NCBI GenBank assembly: GCA_023853785.1
Contig: JAJIRX010000569.1
Span: 248,001-312,000, forward strand
Direction of reading: 5' to 3'
Origin: Psilocybe azurescens
Lineage: Eukaryota > Basidiomycota > Agaricomycetes > Agaricales > Agrocybaceae
DNA: 64,000 bases
Shown piece by piece: positions 23,872 to 36,880 of the stretch; position 1 is the stretch's first letter; every line of letters begins with the position of its first letter. Under the pieces are notes generated by a model that was given only the letters and a program-made list of their open reading frames with translations, was not told the origin of the DNA and did not search any database. A program made the position numbers and the translations under genes.

Positions 23872-25515
23872 ATGTCATCCAACGCTGTACCGGACGCAAG
23901 CATCACTCCTTTCAAAATCAACATCCCAGATGAACGCATCGAATTCTTGCACAAGAAGCTCGCTTTGACGACTCTTCCTGACGAGCTGGAGGATGCAGGA
24001 CGCGACTATGGGGTCCCGCTCGCAGATGTGCAGCGCTTAGTCACACGCTGGAAGTCGGGGTACGATTGGCGGAAATACGAGAAGGAACTGAACGACGAAT
24101 TACCGCAGTTCCTGACGGATATCGATGTAGTTGGACATGGAACACTCAAGATCCACTTTGTGCACAAGAAGAGTGAAGTCGCCGGTGCTATACCCCTGCT
24201 ATTTGTTCATGGCTGTAAGTGTTGCAAGAATCCTAAACTTGCAGCAATAGTTATGTCACCTTATTTAATAGGGCCTGGCAGTTTCATCGAAGTGCGTAAG
24301 ATCTTGCCTTTACTGAACCAAGGGGTCGAAGGATCGGCCTGCATTCCATATCGTTGCTCTCGGCTTGCCGGGATTTGGCTTCTCTGAAGCCCCCAAGAAG
24401 AAAAGGATTTGCTTTCATCCAATACGCCGAGGTATGTAATCCCTCATTTGAGTCTGACAGAATCCCGCAATCAGTAGAAATTCTGTTGACAGGTTTATTT
24501 TTAGATAGGGAATAAGTTGATGCTATCGTTAGGATATGAGCAATATGGTAGGACATCTGTGGGTTCTGAACAGTGAAAAAGCTCCTTCTGATATACCTAA
24601 ATTCATATCTACAGTCACCCAAGGAGGAGACTTGGGATACACTGTGCGTATATTTCTCAGTGTGCTGTCCAAATAAAAAATCATGGAATTATGCAGGTTA
24701 CAAAAACAATTGCTAGCTTGTATGGAGGCAAGCATAGCAAATCGTGGCATACAAACTATGAGGCGGCACTCCCAGGACAGTCAGTATTGAAGCGCTGGCT
24801 AATTATCCTGGGATAAACTGACTGAACTACCCATCAGGGCTCCTCCGGAACTACTCTCTCAGCCTCGCGCATATCTCAGAAACTTGGTGACAAAGTACAC
24901 GCCAGCCGAGAAAGCAGGCTTAGCGAAAACAGCTTGGTTCAGAAAGGAAGGGATGGGATATTTTATGGAACAAACTACTCAACCGCAAACGCTCGGATAC
25001 AGTCTAGCCGATTCTCCTGTCGGTCTTCTTGCTTGGATCTACGAAAAACTAGTCAATTGGACAGATAACTATCCCTGGGAGGACGATGAAGGTACGATAT
25101 TCTCGTACTCTCTGCAGCATATTAAGCTCATTAATTTTGTCTCTAGTTCTGACATGGGTCTCAATTTATTGGTTTCAACAGCTGGACCTACAGCATCGAC
25201 GAGAATCTACTATGAAAGGACAAAACAAAAGATTACCGCACCTCCAACAATTCCGCATGGCGTGTCTTTCTTCCCGCAGGAGTTATTTAACGTCCCACGC
25301 TTGTGAGTCATTTTATTATCTTTGCTGCTCATTCTGCTCACAAAGCATGTTCTAGCTGGACCAGAACGCGGTACAGAGTCTTCGAGGCTGAGCATGACAG
25401 TGGAGGCCATTTTGCCGCTCATGAAAAACCTGACGAGCTTGTCGAAGATTTGAGAAAAATGTTCGGAAGAGGGGGCCCTGCATATGGAGTGGTCGAAGGA
25501 AAACCAGGTTACTAG
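23872..25515 (+). CDS. Epoxide hydrolase, copy B
   Basis: Second copy of the EHN-type epoxide hydrolase, starting at ATG 23872. The first about 110 codons are nearly identical to copy A, whereas the later exons have drifted. The nucleophile elbow is [10 protein letters not shown]: the Trp next to the nucleophile Asp in copy A is Leu here (codon 24632-24634). The catalytic His region [17 protein letters not shown] is intact. Exon 2 has two apparent frame breaks against copy A: the GGGG run 24322-24325 and the AAAA run 24401-24404, each one base too long for the conserved [23 protein letters not shown] to read through. With those corrected the gene looks whole; taken literally it would be a pseudogene. 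Confidence 0.8.
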
Positions 25516-25656
25516 CCAGCCAGAAAACTGCAAAGTTCCCTTACTGTCGATTCAACGATGCCACACCAAAAGCCGAGGCTTTGGAATCCGTCATAAACTA
25601 AAGTCCATTCCCTTGAGTTGCTCTGATGAAACTGTACCGTTTTCATACTCCAAGTG

Positions 25657-26904
25657 TTACAACTTCGAATTTCCTTTCTTCTCGTTGACTTCCATGGGGA
25701 GTGTTAAGGCCATTTGAGTAGCAATAGCAAGACAAAATTGGTCGTCTCTCCAGCCATCCACTTCTTCGCCTTCTCTGATGCCTGAAGGGGCGGTCCAAAC
25801 TTCAACATATGCATCATGCCGCCCTTGTGGGGGAGTAATAAAGCGGCCTAAGGAGTATATGCCCACAGTACGGGCTGCATATTTCACAGAGGGTGGCGGT
25901 ATCTTATTCTTGAATTCAACGGATAATACCATTGTTGGAAACCAGCTAAAGGCATGTCATGAACTTAAGTTGTTGTGGTATACATTTTCATTTCAGCATA
26001 CCTTGTTGTTAATCCAGGCCTTTCACTTTTGGGTAGAAGACTGGGCGAATTCAGGCACATATCCACCAAGAAGCACAGAGAAGGGTTAGTTATTATCTCA
26101 TTAGTATCTTTAAACTCGAGCCACGCTCCCCATTCTAGACCTCCACCACCAACGGTTGAGGAGCTCGTACGATTCTCGCCATTCGGCTGATTCTTGGTAT
26201 GGATATTTGGTTCATCTGTCCATGTAACGTGGGGACGAAACGTCCACCTCCCTGTCCATAGGTTTGGTAATTGCTTTAGAAGGGTGTGCATATAATGGAA
26301 CTCGGCGAGCGTAAGTCGAAGGAGGGTTCAAAGTGAGGTTCACTTTGTCTTTTGGATGTCGTCCAATGATGCCAAATATGAGATGGGTCGTGATCTTAAC
26401 CACACCCTATATGTCGTAGTATCACCGTGAGTTTAGTTCACTATATGAAGATCAGTTGCGTACATCTTGTATCAGTTCGGCGGACAGATTGGTGAACCCA
26501 GGGCTTGTCTTCACGGTCCGAACGCAAACTGTAAATGAACTGGTTAAAGTCGTCCTCAGAAAGTGAGCGGTGACATGTAAAGGGTCGACGTGGGATTTGG
26601 TCGATTGAAATTGTATGCAAGCCTCCAGTATCAGCGCAAGTACATAACCTAAAAGACAATAGGATTGTCCGATGCTGATCCTTGCTTGAGCATAATTGCT
26701 TACCGCCGTTCGCGACGCTGCATAAGAGATTATAAAGGGGTTACTATTGAATGAAGAATATTCTCACCTTCCTATCGTCCACTCGGGGTCCACCATGCCA
26801 GTGTACAACGCTGTATCCTCTTCTGAGAGATCCTTGGGCAACGGTAAAAGTTGCGAGTCGAACGGAACTGGCTTCACATTGATGGCTGTTCCAAGAGGTG
26901 CCAT
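25657..26904 (-). CDS. Thioesterase family protein (hotdog fold, TesB-like)
   Basis: Likely acyl-CoA thioesterase of the fungal two-hotdog type. It starts at ATG 26904 (MAPLGTAINVKPVPFDSQ); the first exon ends VDPEWTIGR, the usual entry to the first hotdog domain. Later exons give RWTFRPHVTWTDEPNI, LEWGAWLEFKDTNEI, FLVDMCLNSPSLLPKS and then the last exon LSVEFKNKIPPPSVKYAARTV and HDAYVEVWTAPSG, ending ALTLPMEVNEKKG. There are at least five introns. Substrate chain length cannot be read from sequence. It is divergent from the DHHC gene at 27382 and convergent with epoxide hydrolase B, 141 bases away. Confidence 0.75.
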
Positions 26905-27381
26905 TTGGACGAGGAGATGGAATCAAGAACAATTCAGGAGGCCAGAGGTTGATGGTTGGAAGAAACACAAGTCCTTGCTCCTGATTTTTGTCTGTTGAAT
27001 GGCAGTCTCGGTGCTTGAAATGCCGAGACTCCGAGTTACTATCTCACGTAACACTAGTGGGGATTCGAGACTTGTGTTGAGCAACGTTATCATTAACAAG
27101 TTGCGACTACGAGATCTTACTGTAAGCTCATTGAAGGTAATGAATGGAAGCAGTAAGAGAGAACGCCCAGCGCTGCCAAAGATCGGCAAGCTCTCGGCTT
27201 CATGATGACAGTGTTGTAATTACAACTTGATTACAACGCGTACAAAGTTGTGCGGGCATTGCCTCCCTCCTCTCATTTCTTATGCGTTGACTTTTCCTTT
27301 TCCATATTTTTCTGTATTTTATGACTATACGAACCCTCTTTTTCACTACGAACCTCTGGCTTAATTCACAGAAATTGCAAG
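26905..27381. promoter_or_regulatory. Divergent promoter, thioesterase / DHHC protein
   Basis: The 477 bases between divergent starts hold both promoters. A pyrimidine-rich stretch at 27285-27330 precedes the DHHC start. Confidence 0.4.
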
Positions 27382-28883
27382 ATGGCACCTCGAAGATCTC
27401 CAGGGCCATTACTGACCTTTTCCAGCGTGGAGTTGCAGTCGGTGGAATCATCTATAGTCTTCAACCCACAAACTATAGACAATGAGAAGGACAATAAACG
27501 GTGGTACCATTACTTGCCTCTATGTGGTGAGTTACTAAGTCAAGAGGCCATGAACTCTGAACCCGATCACTGTTGCATATAGGGACTGTCTTTCTATTGC
27601 TGGCACCCCAACCGTCTTGGCTCTATGTCCTCGTCGATTTTCATCTCCAGACCTTACATCAACCTGTCATATTTTTTTATCCACCTATCGATGTCCTACA
27701 CGCTTACCTTTCTGGCGTTCTCTTCTCTCATTGTCTGTTTGGCTCGGGACCCTGGACCGGCGAATGCACCTCCATCGCGCGTGGAAAATGCCAACGGGGA
27801 AGAAGATGAAATGGACTTAACAGAAGCTCTAATGCCCGATCGAGATTTTTCTGCACCCGATAGATGGTGTCGAAAGTGCTGGGTCTGTATCATTCTTAGG
27901 CAGTGCTGAAATCCAAGGACCAAAATACTTATATGGTCTGCGCAGGCACCTAAAGCAGAAAGAACACATCATTGTTCCATATGCAACAGATGCGTCTTGA
28001 AAATGGGTGCGCACCTCTCTAAGACGACAGGTGGTCAAATGGTTGAACCTTGGCTTTGCAGATCATCATTGTCCTTGGATCGGGGCGAAGTGCATCGTGT
28101 GTCCATTCTATTACCTTTCAGAAAGATAAGGCGCTGACAGTGGCTCAGGGTCATCGCACTTATCCGGCCTTCGTCCATTTTCTGCTCTCTGTAACACTTC
28201 TGTCTTTATATATATCCACAGTAGCCTTTAAAGCTCTTTGGTATGCATTTAATCACCCATTTGTGGTTGTAAGTCCGTCCGCATTGATGGGTTCTTGTTT
28301 ATCTTATCTTCCCTGCGTTTCAGCATGAATTCACACCCGTGCACGAACTTGGATTGGCTTTTGCAGGGGCTGTATTTACTCTCGTAGTCGGCTCCTTTGC
28401 TGCCTATCACGTCTACCTTATCTTGTGTGTAGCAGGTTTTATTTTGTACCTCCCTGGTTCCTGACGTTTGGTGCCTTCTGTCTAGCACTAATCAAACGAC
28501 TGTGGAAAACATAGCACCATTTATGCTTCTACGATACCTTCCACCACTTCCTCGGAGTGGTCATTCTCTTCCGATCCTCCTTTAGAACCAGAGTTGTCCT
28601 CGATCCAGAGACGGATCGTGAGAGATGCCCACGGTCAAATTCTCATATACGACCTTGGCTGGAGAAAGAATTTAGAGCAAGTATTCGGATGGAATGGGAA
28701 ATACGGATGGTTGTTTCGCTTCTGGTGCGGGGGCGCATCGTAGGTCCACCTCTTCGCATCCTATACATCGATTGACCTCCTGTTAGACCAGGCGATGGGA
28801 AACACTTTCCGAGGAACCCTCGGTCAGATGAGATGCTTGCAAAGTTGGCGAATGAACTAGTGAAAGCTGATTTAAACACCTGA
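27382..28883 (+). CDS. DHHC palmitoyltransferase (PFA4/PFA3-type)
   Basis: S-acyltransferase that adds palmitate to cysteines of membrane-associated proteins. It begins at ATG 27382. Hydrophobic segments flank the Cys-rich domain: APDRWCRKCW, ERTHHCSICNRCVLKM, then DHHCPWIGAKC with the DHHC core at about 28061-28072. After it come GHRTYPAFVHFLLSVTLLS and LAFAGAVFTLVVGSFAAYHV as membrane helices, and the family motif TTVE in TNQTTVENIAPF. The C-terminus includes IYDLGWRKNLEQVFG and ends at a TGA at 28881. The frame is lost at the T7 run 27672-27678; six T would join PVIFF to IHLSMSYTLTFLAFSSL. A second, less certain break lies near 28559. At least seven introns. Confidence 0.85.
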
Positions 28884-29947
28884 CAAACTCAACATGGACT
28901 CACTATACATTAAATTATTGATATCCCTATACCTAGTCTCGTCAAACTTGTTAATCTCAATGCCTTTTATCTCCAGGCAAGTCTCATCTTTGGGCATAGG
29001 GCGGATTTCCAATCACTGTACTCTTATTTTGGAAAGGTTTCAGTCTGACTGCTTATAGTCGCCGTTTAGGTCGTTTGAAGTCGCAATTATTGCGTTTTAT
29101 GGAACATCTATATATCCCAAAGCTTTATAGTCGACCGTGGAAGTCATTCTCAAATCGACCCTATAAACTTACGTGTTCCATACAGCCTCGCAAAATCTCT
29201 TTGACCTACTTGTTGCTTAATGATACATCGGCAGGAGGCTTTAACTTGTCTGATCCCCAAAATTTTAAACTTCGCCTACTGACAGCAACTCAGGCGGGAA
29301 GTGAGACTCATACGCGGAAATCCACCATCTTCAGTTTCTCATCGGCTCGGTTTCAGCGTAGGTGAAGGGATTGAAGGGCCGCTGGAGCGAGTTTCGAGAG
29401 GTTTCGAGACCGGATTGGTCGAGCAATTACTACCATTTGCCCAAGATTTGCCACGTTGTGATAGTCCTTAGCGGCAAATGCTTTGATCTTGATATTCAAA
29501 GGTCCCATGAGTAAGTCATTACTCAAACATGCGCTCATCTCTGCTATGAAAATCTCACCCTATTTTTGTCGAGGTGTTTCGTTGAGATCCGACTGTGCTA
29601 GACTGTGCCACACGAAGTCGCGAGAATTTCGACGGTACCTATACTCAGATGGCGGCACGGCGCTGGAGATGAAATCGTCCGCCAGATTTTTGGGCTCTGG
29701 AGAAAAGTCTGGCAAGTTTATGCAAGACCTCTCTCCTCCAGGCATTGGAACCCCATAAGAGTATTCATCACGATCACGGTTGAAGAACAAGAAGAATGAT
29801 GACATCATCCGAAACTCGAGATAATTGGACCAGAGCTGAGTCTCTAACGGGCAGGACCAGCTTGGTCCGTATAAAAACAGGGAGCAAAATGACCATTGCA
29901 TTTTCAAACGCGATCGCAAACTATACTGCCTTTGTTTTCAGACCACC
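28884..29947. other. Intergenic, weak hypothetical ORF on the minus strand
   Basis: Lies between DHHC and EGT1. A minus-strand open stretch at 29560-29840 (from MMSSFFLFF) could be coding, with a short stretch at 29353-29538, but I could not find good splice sites linking them and recognise neither. The 3' half must hold the EGT1 promoter. Confidence 0.3.
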
Positions 29948-32900
29948 ATGCCGGCTCAAATTATCGATGTTCACTCTCTCAGTACCGACGGTGTGCCCGT
30001 TACCGACATCCCAAGACAGATCATGGATGGTCTTTCTCGACCTTTTGGCCACAAACAACTGCCTACCATGCTTCTCTACGATGAACAGGGGCTCCAACTA
30101 TACGACAACATTACCACTGCGGCCCCAGAGTATTATCTCTTTGGGGCGGAGGAGGAAATCCTGAAAAATAATGCCGACCAAATTATCCAAGCCATGCATC
30201 AGGGTGTGCAAATCTCCCCAGACGAAGTCGTTGTTGAGCTTGGCGCGGGGTATGTCAAACTCTAATTGCCTATTCATTACACACGTTCTCGCCATTCTCG
30301 CCCCGATTTCTGCATCAGGGCAGCCCATCGCTGGGATAAAACCTTCCTTTTATGGCTGCTAATGACTCTATGGGTTTAAAAGTCAATCTAATATTAACAT
30401 TGACATAGAGCTTTGCGAAAAACGTCGCATATTCTCCTAGGTCTTTCACATTTTGTGGGAAAAAGGGCCCCTCCAGCCTCCATCACCTACTACGCTCTCG
30501 ACCTTGACAAACATGAGTTGGAACGGACTCTCGGTGACATTGCAAGATCCGACCTCGGCAAGAAGTTGTTCGGCAAGGTCGACACCAAAGGCATGTGGGG
30601 AACATACGAGGATGGCCTTAGATTTATAGAACACGGCGGCTTGCTCACTCGCCACTTCGAATCGGTCGATTACCAAATTTCCCCTCGCGGACGCTCTCCG
30701 ATTTCACCCACTTCAAGCAATTCTTCCGCTAGCGGTGCCTCGTTGACTTCGGTCTCAGATTCGGGTTCGTCGTTCCCTTCAACCCCTGAAGGTACAAAAC
30801 CGCCTTTGCATATTGTATTCTTGGGGTCTTCGTTGGGAAATTTTTCTAGGGCAGAAGCCGCATCTTTCCTTTTGTCTCTTCCGTTACGCGCTGGAAGCGG
30901 GACACACTTCTCATTGGCTTGGATCATGACAATGATACACGCCTTATTGAGGAGGCTTATAACGACAGCAAGGGCTATACCAAACGTTTCATCTTCAATG
31001 GACTCAAGGCCGCTGGTCGGGCGTTAGGTGACGAGAATTTATTCGATGAAGGCAAGTGGGAATACGTCAACTCCTACAATCCGGTGCGAGGAGTTATCAC
31101 TTTTTTACCATTCTAGACTTCTAATAAAAGCACCGACAGGAAGATCGTACGTATAAACGGTTGTTTTAACCCGCCTAACCTTACGCATATTTTTAAGGCT
31201 GTCACGAGGCGTTCTTCAAGTCAAAGTGTGACCAGACTGTTCGAGAACCGAGGACTGGCAGAGACATCCGATTTTCCAAGGACGAGCTATTAAAAATTGA
31301 AGAATCGTTGAAGGTATGCTCGTAAACTTTCAACAAGAATATCTACGTGTTTTACCCCATCGTTTTCAGTTTTCCGACGTAGACGCATATTCCTTATTTA
31401 CGATCAGCAACTTGCGACCTGTGCAGCGCTGGACTGACAAGAAATCGCAATACTCTTTATGGCTTCTTGAACGCCCCCATTTAGCTTCCCTTTACTCGTT
31501 TCTCCCTTGCAGCCCTCAAACAAGGCCAAAAGCGGTGGACTTTCACACTCTCCATTCGGAGTCCCATCCAGGGAAGAATGGAACGAACTTTGGTCCTGCT
31601 GGGATTTCATAACCAGACAAATGATACCCCCGAGCATGTTATACCAGAAACCGATCGACTTACGACATATCTGTCTCTTTTACTTGGGTCATATTCCGAC
31701 CTTTTTGGACATTCACCTTTCGAAGCTGCTTCAGGAACCTCATACTGAACCGCAATCGTTTAAGGTGATTCGCTTTATTCAATTGGTGCTGGGATTTGTT
31801 ATTGATTGGTATTTTTGAAGTATATCTTTGAGGTTAGATTGCAACTTGAAAATTCTTCCGGAACGCGCCTTAATTGTTAACGACTCCTGAACAGCGTGGA
31901 ATCGACCCAGATGTTGATGATCCTACCAAATGCCATGTGAGTGATTTCTTGACTGTATTGAAAGTTTTCACTAACATGGAACATTTAGCCTCATTCTGAA
32001 GTTCCTGTCGAAGACGGAGATTGGCCCACTCATATAAGTATCGTGAAATTCCAGGCAGCAGTCCGAGCGAGATTAATGCGCTTATATGACGACCTCGAAT
32101 CTGGCCGAATCACATTGACTCGCAGGATAGGTAGAGCTTTATTCATGACACTTGAACACGAAGCTATGCATGCGGAAACTCTGCTGTATATGCTCATACA
32201 ACGAGCGGGAAATGGGACGATACCTCCTCCTGGCTTCGTCGCACCGCCTTGGGAGTCTCTATCCGCCAGTTGGAATGAAATTCCCCCACCCGTGTCTAGA
32301 ACTGTGACGCTAGGACCCACAACCATAAGCCTTGGGCACAATGATTTCGAATCAGATGATGATACAACTCACAACGTCGATACCCATGAATTTGGATGGG
32401 ATAATGAAAGTCCGAGGAGAGAAGTCCACGTCGATCAGTTCAAAATCGAATGGAGGCCCATTACAAATGGCGACTTCTATCAATTTTACGTGGGAGAAGG
32501 GCAAGGCAAAGTTGACTTTCCAGCAAGCTGGGTCGAAGATGCCGAAGGCCTCAAAGTGCGTATTCTGTGCATGATGTTTAACACTTCCTGAGATGAATTA
32601 ATATGCAGGTTCGGACATTATATGGCCCTGTTCCCATCGACACTGCGCGACATTGGCCCATCGTGACTTCCTACAATAACCTTTCAACATATGCCACGGT
32701 GAAAGGAGGACGTCTTCCCACTGAATCCGAGCTTGCTCTATTTTATGACAAATATGAAGCGGGTTATGAAGGTGGTGCTAATGTTGGGTTCCGGAACTGG
32801 CACCCTGTTCCGTAAGCTATGATCCCTGTGATTTTACGTAGAATTCACCTCAAATATTTCATCCAGCCCAACCACAGGCGGAGAGCGAGCCGGCGGCAAA

Positions 32901-33256
32901 GGGATAAACGGAGGGGTCTGGGAATGGACTTCAACTATCCTTGACAAAGTCGACAATTTCGAGCCCTCAAAATTATATCCTGGGTATATCATAAATGTTC
33001 TCGAATTTATGAATAAGAAGCTCATTTTTACTTTTAGATATTCCATGGACTTCTTTGATGGAAAACACCAAGTCGTGGTAAGTTCCATTGGAATTTTTTC
33101 TTGGTTTTCGTCATCGATTGACATACCAAACAGTTGGGAGGGTCATATGCAACAATTCCTAGGATCGCTGGCAGACGCAGTTTCAGGAATTGGTATCAAC
33201 GGAACTACCCTTACATTTGGGCTGGCGCCCGTATCGTTTATGACGTCTCAGTTTGA
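29948..33256 (+). CDS. EGT1: Ergothioneine biosynthesis protein 1 (Egt1)
   Basis: Bifunctional enzyme of ergothioneine synthesis: histidine trimethylation to hercynine, then iron-dependent sulfoxide formation with cysteine. It starts at ATG 29948. The methyltransferase half has the SAM-binding start EVVVELGAG, then ITYYALDLDKHELERTL and PLHIVFLGSSLGNFSRAEA. The middle is the DinB-like iron-binding domain: IDLRHICLFYLGHIPTFLDI and LEHEAMHAETLLYM (HxxxH). The last part is the formylglycine-enzyme-type domain: GGRLPTESELALFYDKYEAG, NGGVWEWTST, LGGSYATIPRIAGRRSFRNW and WAGARIVYDVSV. The order matches full-length fungal Egt1, about 850 residues. The frame breaks at the GGG run 30899-30901; one more G joins LRAGSG to DTLLIGLDHDNDTRLIEEAY. 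About nine introns. Confidence 0.9.
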
Positions 33257-33509
33257 GAGACAGACCATTGCTGCCATCATCTACGCAGATGATGCTGGCA
33301 AGTTCAGGCTCGCTCATATTTCAATTCAGGGTTTTCAGTCGTCTTATTATACTTCATTCGTTGCGGGCTAGCACAAAGTCGTGGGGCGATTGCTTGGGAT
33401 CATTCATCCTCTTGGATTTTGTCTACTCTTGGTCGTGATAGCATTCCATTAGATTTCAATATATGGACCATTCTGTTATATAGATTCCACTATTTCTTCA
33501 ACCTTGACT

Positions 33510-34937
33510 TTAAATCGCTTCCAGAAACTCAGCAGTCTCTTCTCCTTCTTGCATCTTGATGACGGGTATAGCGACTCGAACGCTTGCTGAATCGGACTTG
33601 ATCTTTTGTCGTAAAGATAGCGTTGAGCGTACTGTATAGATAGGCGCCTTTCATTCAAAGACGCATTGCGACCTATCCAGACGTAGATGGTCGGGTGCGA
33701 AGCGCCGGCAGAATGGTCAAGAAGAAAGGCATCATTGGAAGAAAGGGAGGCCTTTGAGACTGGCTCTACTTTCTCGAACATGACATTTCCTGTAGCATCA
33801 GATATGCAATACAGGATCGGATGTACTTCTGTGAGGTTGCCTGGGGAAGAATTAATTGGTTGAAGTATCGTTTCTTCGCCGAACTCATGCAAAAATATTC
33901 CTGCTCCTGGGCCACCCTCATCTGTGGAAAATCAATTGTTAAATTCGGAAGTCGATGGAGGAGATCTTGGCCTTTACCGTAGACCGTTACTTCAGTTTGG
34001 CTCTTTCTATCATTTGCCAGACTCTGAACGAATTCTGCGGCTTTGAATCTCTCTTGTCCCGCGCTCGTCTTTGTGTTGAATTGTAGGATATTGGCACCTT
34101 TGTCCAAAACGTAGACATCGCCCGCAACCAGGCTGTCAGCCAAGGCAGGTACCTCCCGTACTACAGGTTGGGCCGCCCTCCAGGCGCCTTTGATAGGTTA
34201 ATGCGATAGAGCTTTCGGATATCCAGAGGGAGAGGATCAGAAATATGTTGGAAGCCCGTAGCTACGCCGCCTTGAAGACAGATGAAGCAACGGAAGTATG
34301 AGAGGAATCGAGGAGATTCGTATCCTTGAACCTCTCTGAATTGCACTGGTTTCCCATGTAAATCTGACCGTAGAGTATGTTGCAGTAAGTCGACTACATC
34401 TGTCGCAAAAACAGGTGACAAACGGTCATCTAATTCAACAGTCTTGTATGCGGCCGTGCCTGCTTCGTCCTGAGTAGTATTTTGACCTAGCCAGAAATGT
34501 AGGTCATATGAAAGTGATTCTGCCTCCGGGGTTTTCTTGAATGTCTATTCCAAATCAATAGATAGATTTTAGTTAGTACTTATTCCAGGAAGGTTCAGAA
34601 CCCGCTTACATGCAGCACAATATATGAATCCCCATCGTAGAATGAACCAATCCGTTCTTTCGGCCATGGAACAACATGGAATTTCTCGATGCGCCAGATC
34701 TGCAGACCAACAGACTTCCCTGCATCCTGCCATGCACTTTCTAGTTCTCCAGCTTCCTCTCTGATATGTTTTTCGAGCTACACATGCGATTGTGCTCGTT
34801 CAGTCAACCATCTCAGCAAGTATCACACGTCATAACCCGAGGAAGCTAGGACCAAGGACTTTACTCACATCCGATCCAAGAAGTGCGATATTCGAGTCTT
34901 CAATGTTATAGACAGTTGCTCTGGTCAGATGCATCAT
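33510..34937 (-). CDS. Gelsolin-repeat actin-binding protein (severin/fragmin-like)
   Basis: Probable actin filament severing/capping protein with three gelsolin repeats. It starts at ATG 34937 ([20 protein letters not shown]). Repeat 1: [29 protein letters not shown] and [20 protein letters not shown]. Repeat 2: [20 protein letters not shown]. Repeat 3: [27 protein letters not shown]. The written frame ends at 33476 with an unrelated tail. One added base in the T4 run 33604-33607 gives instead the family ending [20 protein letters not shown] and a stop at 33510-33512, so I place the end there. Five or more introns. It is convergent with EGT1. Confidence 0.8.
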
Positions 34938-35083
34938 GAGAGTAGAACGAAGCACGGATAAAGTTAAGCTTAGGTCAGGAAATTGGAAAAGTCACAAAGC
35001 CTTAACCGCGATAGGGTACTTGTTTGCACCAGGACTTGTCCATAAGCAGTATCGGTGGTTAGATAACGAAACGCAACATTAAA

Positions 35084-36880
35084 TTAACGAAATGTGTTAC
35101 TTAGGAGTGAAAAACTATCACAATATGGCATGAAAAATAGGATACACCCTTTTGGCCCAATAAAGCCCCGTAAAAAATTGAAAATCATTACTATGATTTG
35201 AGAACGAACTTCAATGAGGCTTAGTAGGTATTTGAAGTGGAACTCGTACTCCTCTTTGAAGGAGGACTGGGAATCATCAATAGTACGGACAGGACCGACG
35301 AACCAATATATTTCACTAACGAGATAAATAGTGCTCGGGATCACAATCCCTCCAAACACCACAACAGTGGTATTCATAGTGGCTGATGTAGGCGCTTTGT
35401 CGGTAGGGAACAAGAGAATGTCAATCATCATCTTCATAAATCCGACAGCGATGGAGACGACAAATAGACTCTGAAAATGCAAATTAAGCATACATTAACA
35501 TCTTTGTACCTAAACATACTCACCAATTTGCCCAGGTTGAAAGGTCATGGAATAAAAGTTCAGCCTCCAATATGACGCGCTGCAATGGGAATAGAGTAGG
35601 CTGTGTATGTGCATACGAAACCCATTGCTGGTCCTGCAAAAAGAGCAACCCAAGCAGCATAGCACAAATGGAACAAAAGATGGCAGAGATGACTAGTGGT
35701 TGAGTGCGCTTGGTCATCTTAGACAACCAGTTCGAAAAGGTAGGGCTCCATCGCGGGAAAAGGCGAAGATCTGACGAGAAGTCGCAATGAGCTGCAAAAA
35801 GGGAAGTGATATTGTAAGGATATTTGGCAAATCGAAGGCTACAATGACTACTTGCCGGATTCATACAGACCATATTACTGTTTACGGTACAAGTCCGAAC
35901 GAAAGCTCTATGGTGAAGGAATTGTACATACATAGTCACGACCATTAAGCTCCAGATAGTAAGAGTGCCCCTCATTCCAATGCTATTGAAAACAATCTGA
36001 AAGGATTGTTAAACCCGTGCATTGGACAGGTGTCGCTGATAACTGACCGTAGCCATTGGTTAACCAATTGGGTTAGAAAGAATGTCAATCACGTCGGTGG
36101 CCATGTTGAATGCAAACAGAGAGGATAAAGTCTGAGATCCAGTCTAAGCTATCAAAAGGAGTCTTGCATCCAAAAATACTGTGGACAAGAAGCATGTTTT
36201 ACTTCCTCGCTGAGATGGACAATGGAGTCGGTACCAACTGCAGTTCGTAATATTTTAGTAAATAACAGCGAATCCTGCATGATAGAAGGAAAGCGCACCG
36301 ACAACCCATGCGGGAGCCAAAAAGAAAGCAAGAAGGCCGAACCACTAGCCAAAGTGTTGCTTCACTAAAATGAGAATCCACTTCGTTCCATTCAGAAAAG
36401 AAACCGATGTACAGTTTTCGAAGTGCCCAAAGACAAAACTGGCTGGAGTTCTTGAGCTCCGGAAGGGTGGCCACAGGCAGTGCGATCAAAGAATGAGACG
36501 GAAATTCTGAAGAATGAATGAGAGTCATATCATAAGTAATCGAATCGGAAGACAAGGGACTCACAAAAATATTAAGAGTCATGTAGAATATCTGAATATG
36601 AGCAACGAATTTTGTAGCAGCACTGGGTAGTATAGCATAAAGGACAATCAAAGCGCAGAAAAGGCCACTGAAAAAATCAGAGTCAATTTCTCTGGAGCCA
36701 AATGGCTTCTTATGCGTTGCTCACTAGATCTGGCCTGTTGTCTGCTCAAATGTTCCCCCTGACCCAATTGTAACAGTGTGGAGAAAAATATTCAGGGCGG
36801 TGGCAAAGTCCGCAGATGCAAAAGCAGAAATATATCCAACAGTGTTGCTATCTAGAGAGTGAAATTGAATATGCGTTCTC
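35084..36880 (-). pseudogene. Amino-acid permease (APC superfamily, GABA-permease-like), decayed
   Basis: Exons of a fungal amino-acid/GABA transporter can be followed in order on the minus strand: VGYISAFASADFATALNIFL; GLFCALIVLYAILPSAATKF; IALPVATLPELKNS; GSAFLLSFWLPHG; TDSIVHLSEEVKHA; FNMATDVIDILSNPIG-stop-PMA; IVFNSIGMRGTLTIWSLMVV; SNWLSKMTKRTQPLV and ICAMLLGLLFLQ; then MNTTVVVFGGIVIPSTIY and WFVGPVRTI at the C-terminus. Intron positions survive. Decay signs are a TAA at 36060-36062 where the family has Gln (GQPMA), frame changes around 36400 and 36170, and loss of the first membrane helices upstream of 36880. Some breaks could be assembly errors, but the nonsense codon is not at a homopolymer. 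Confidence 0.65.
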
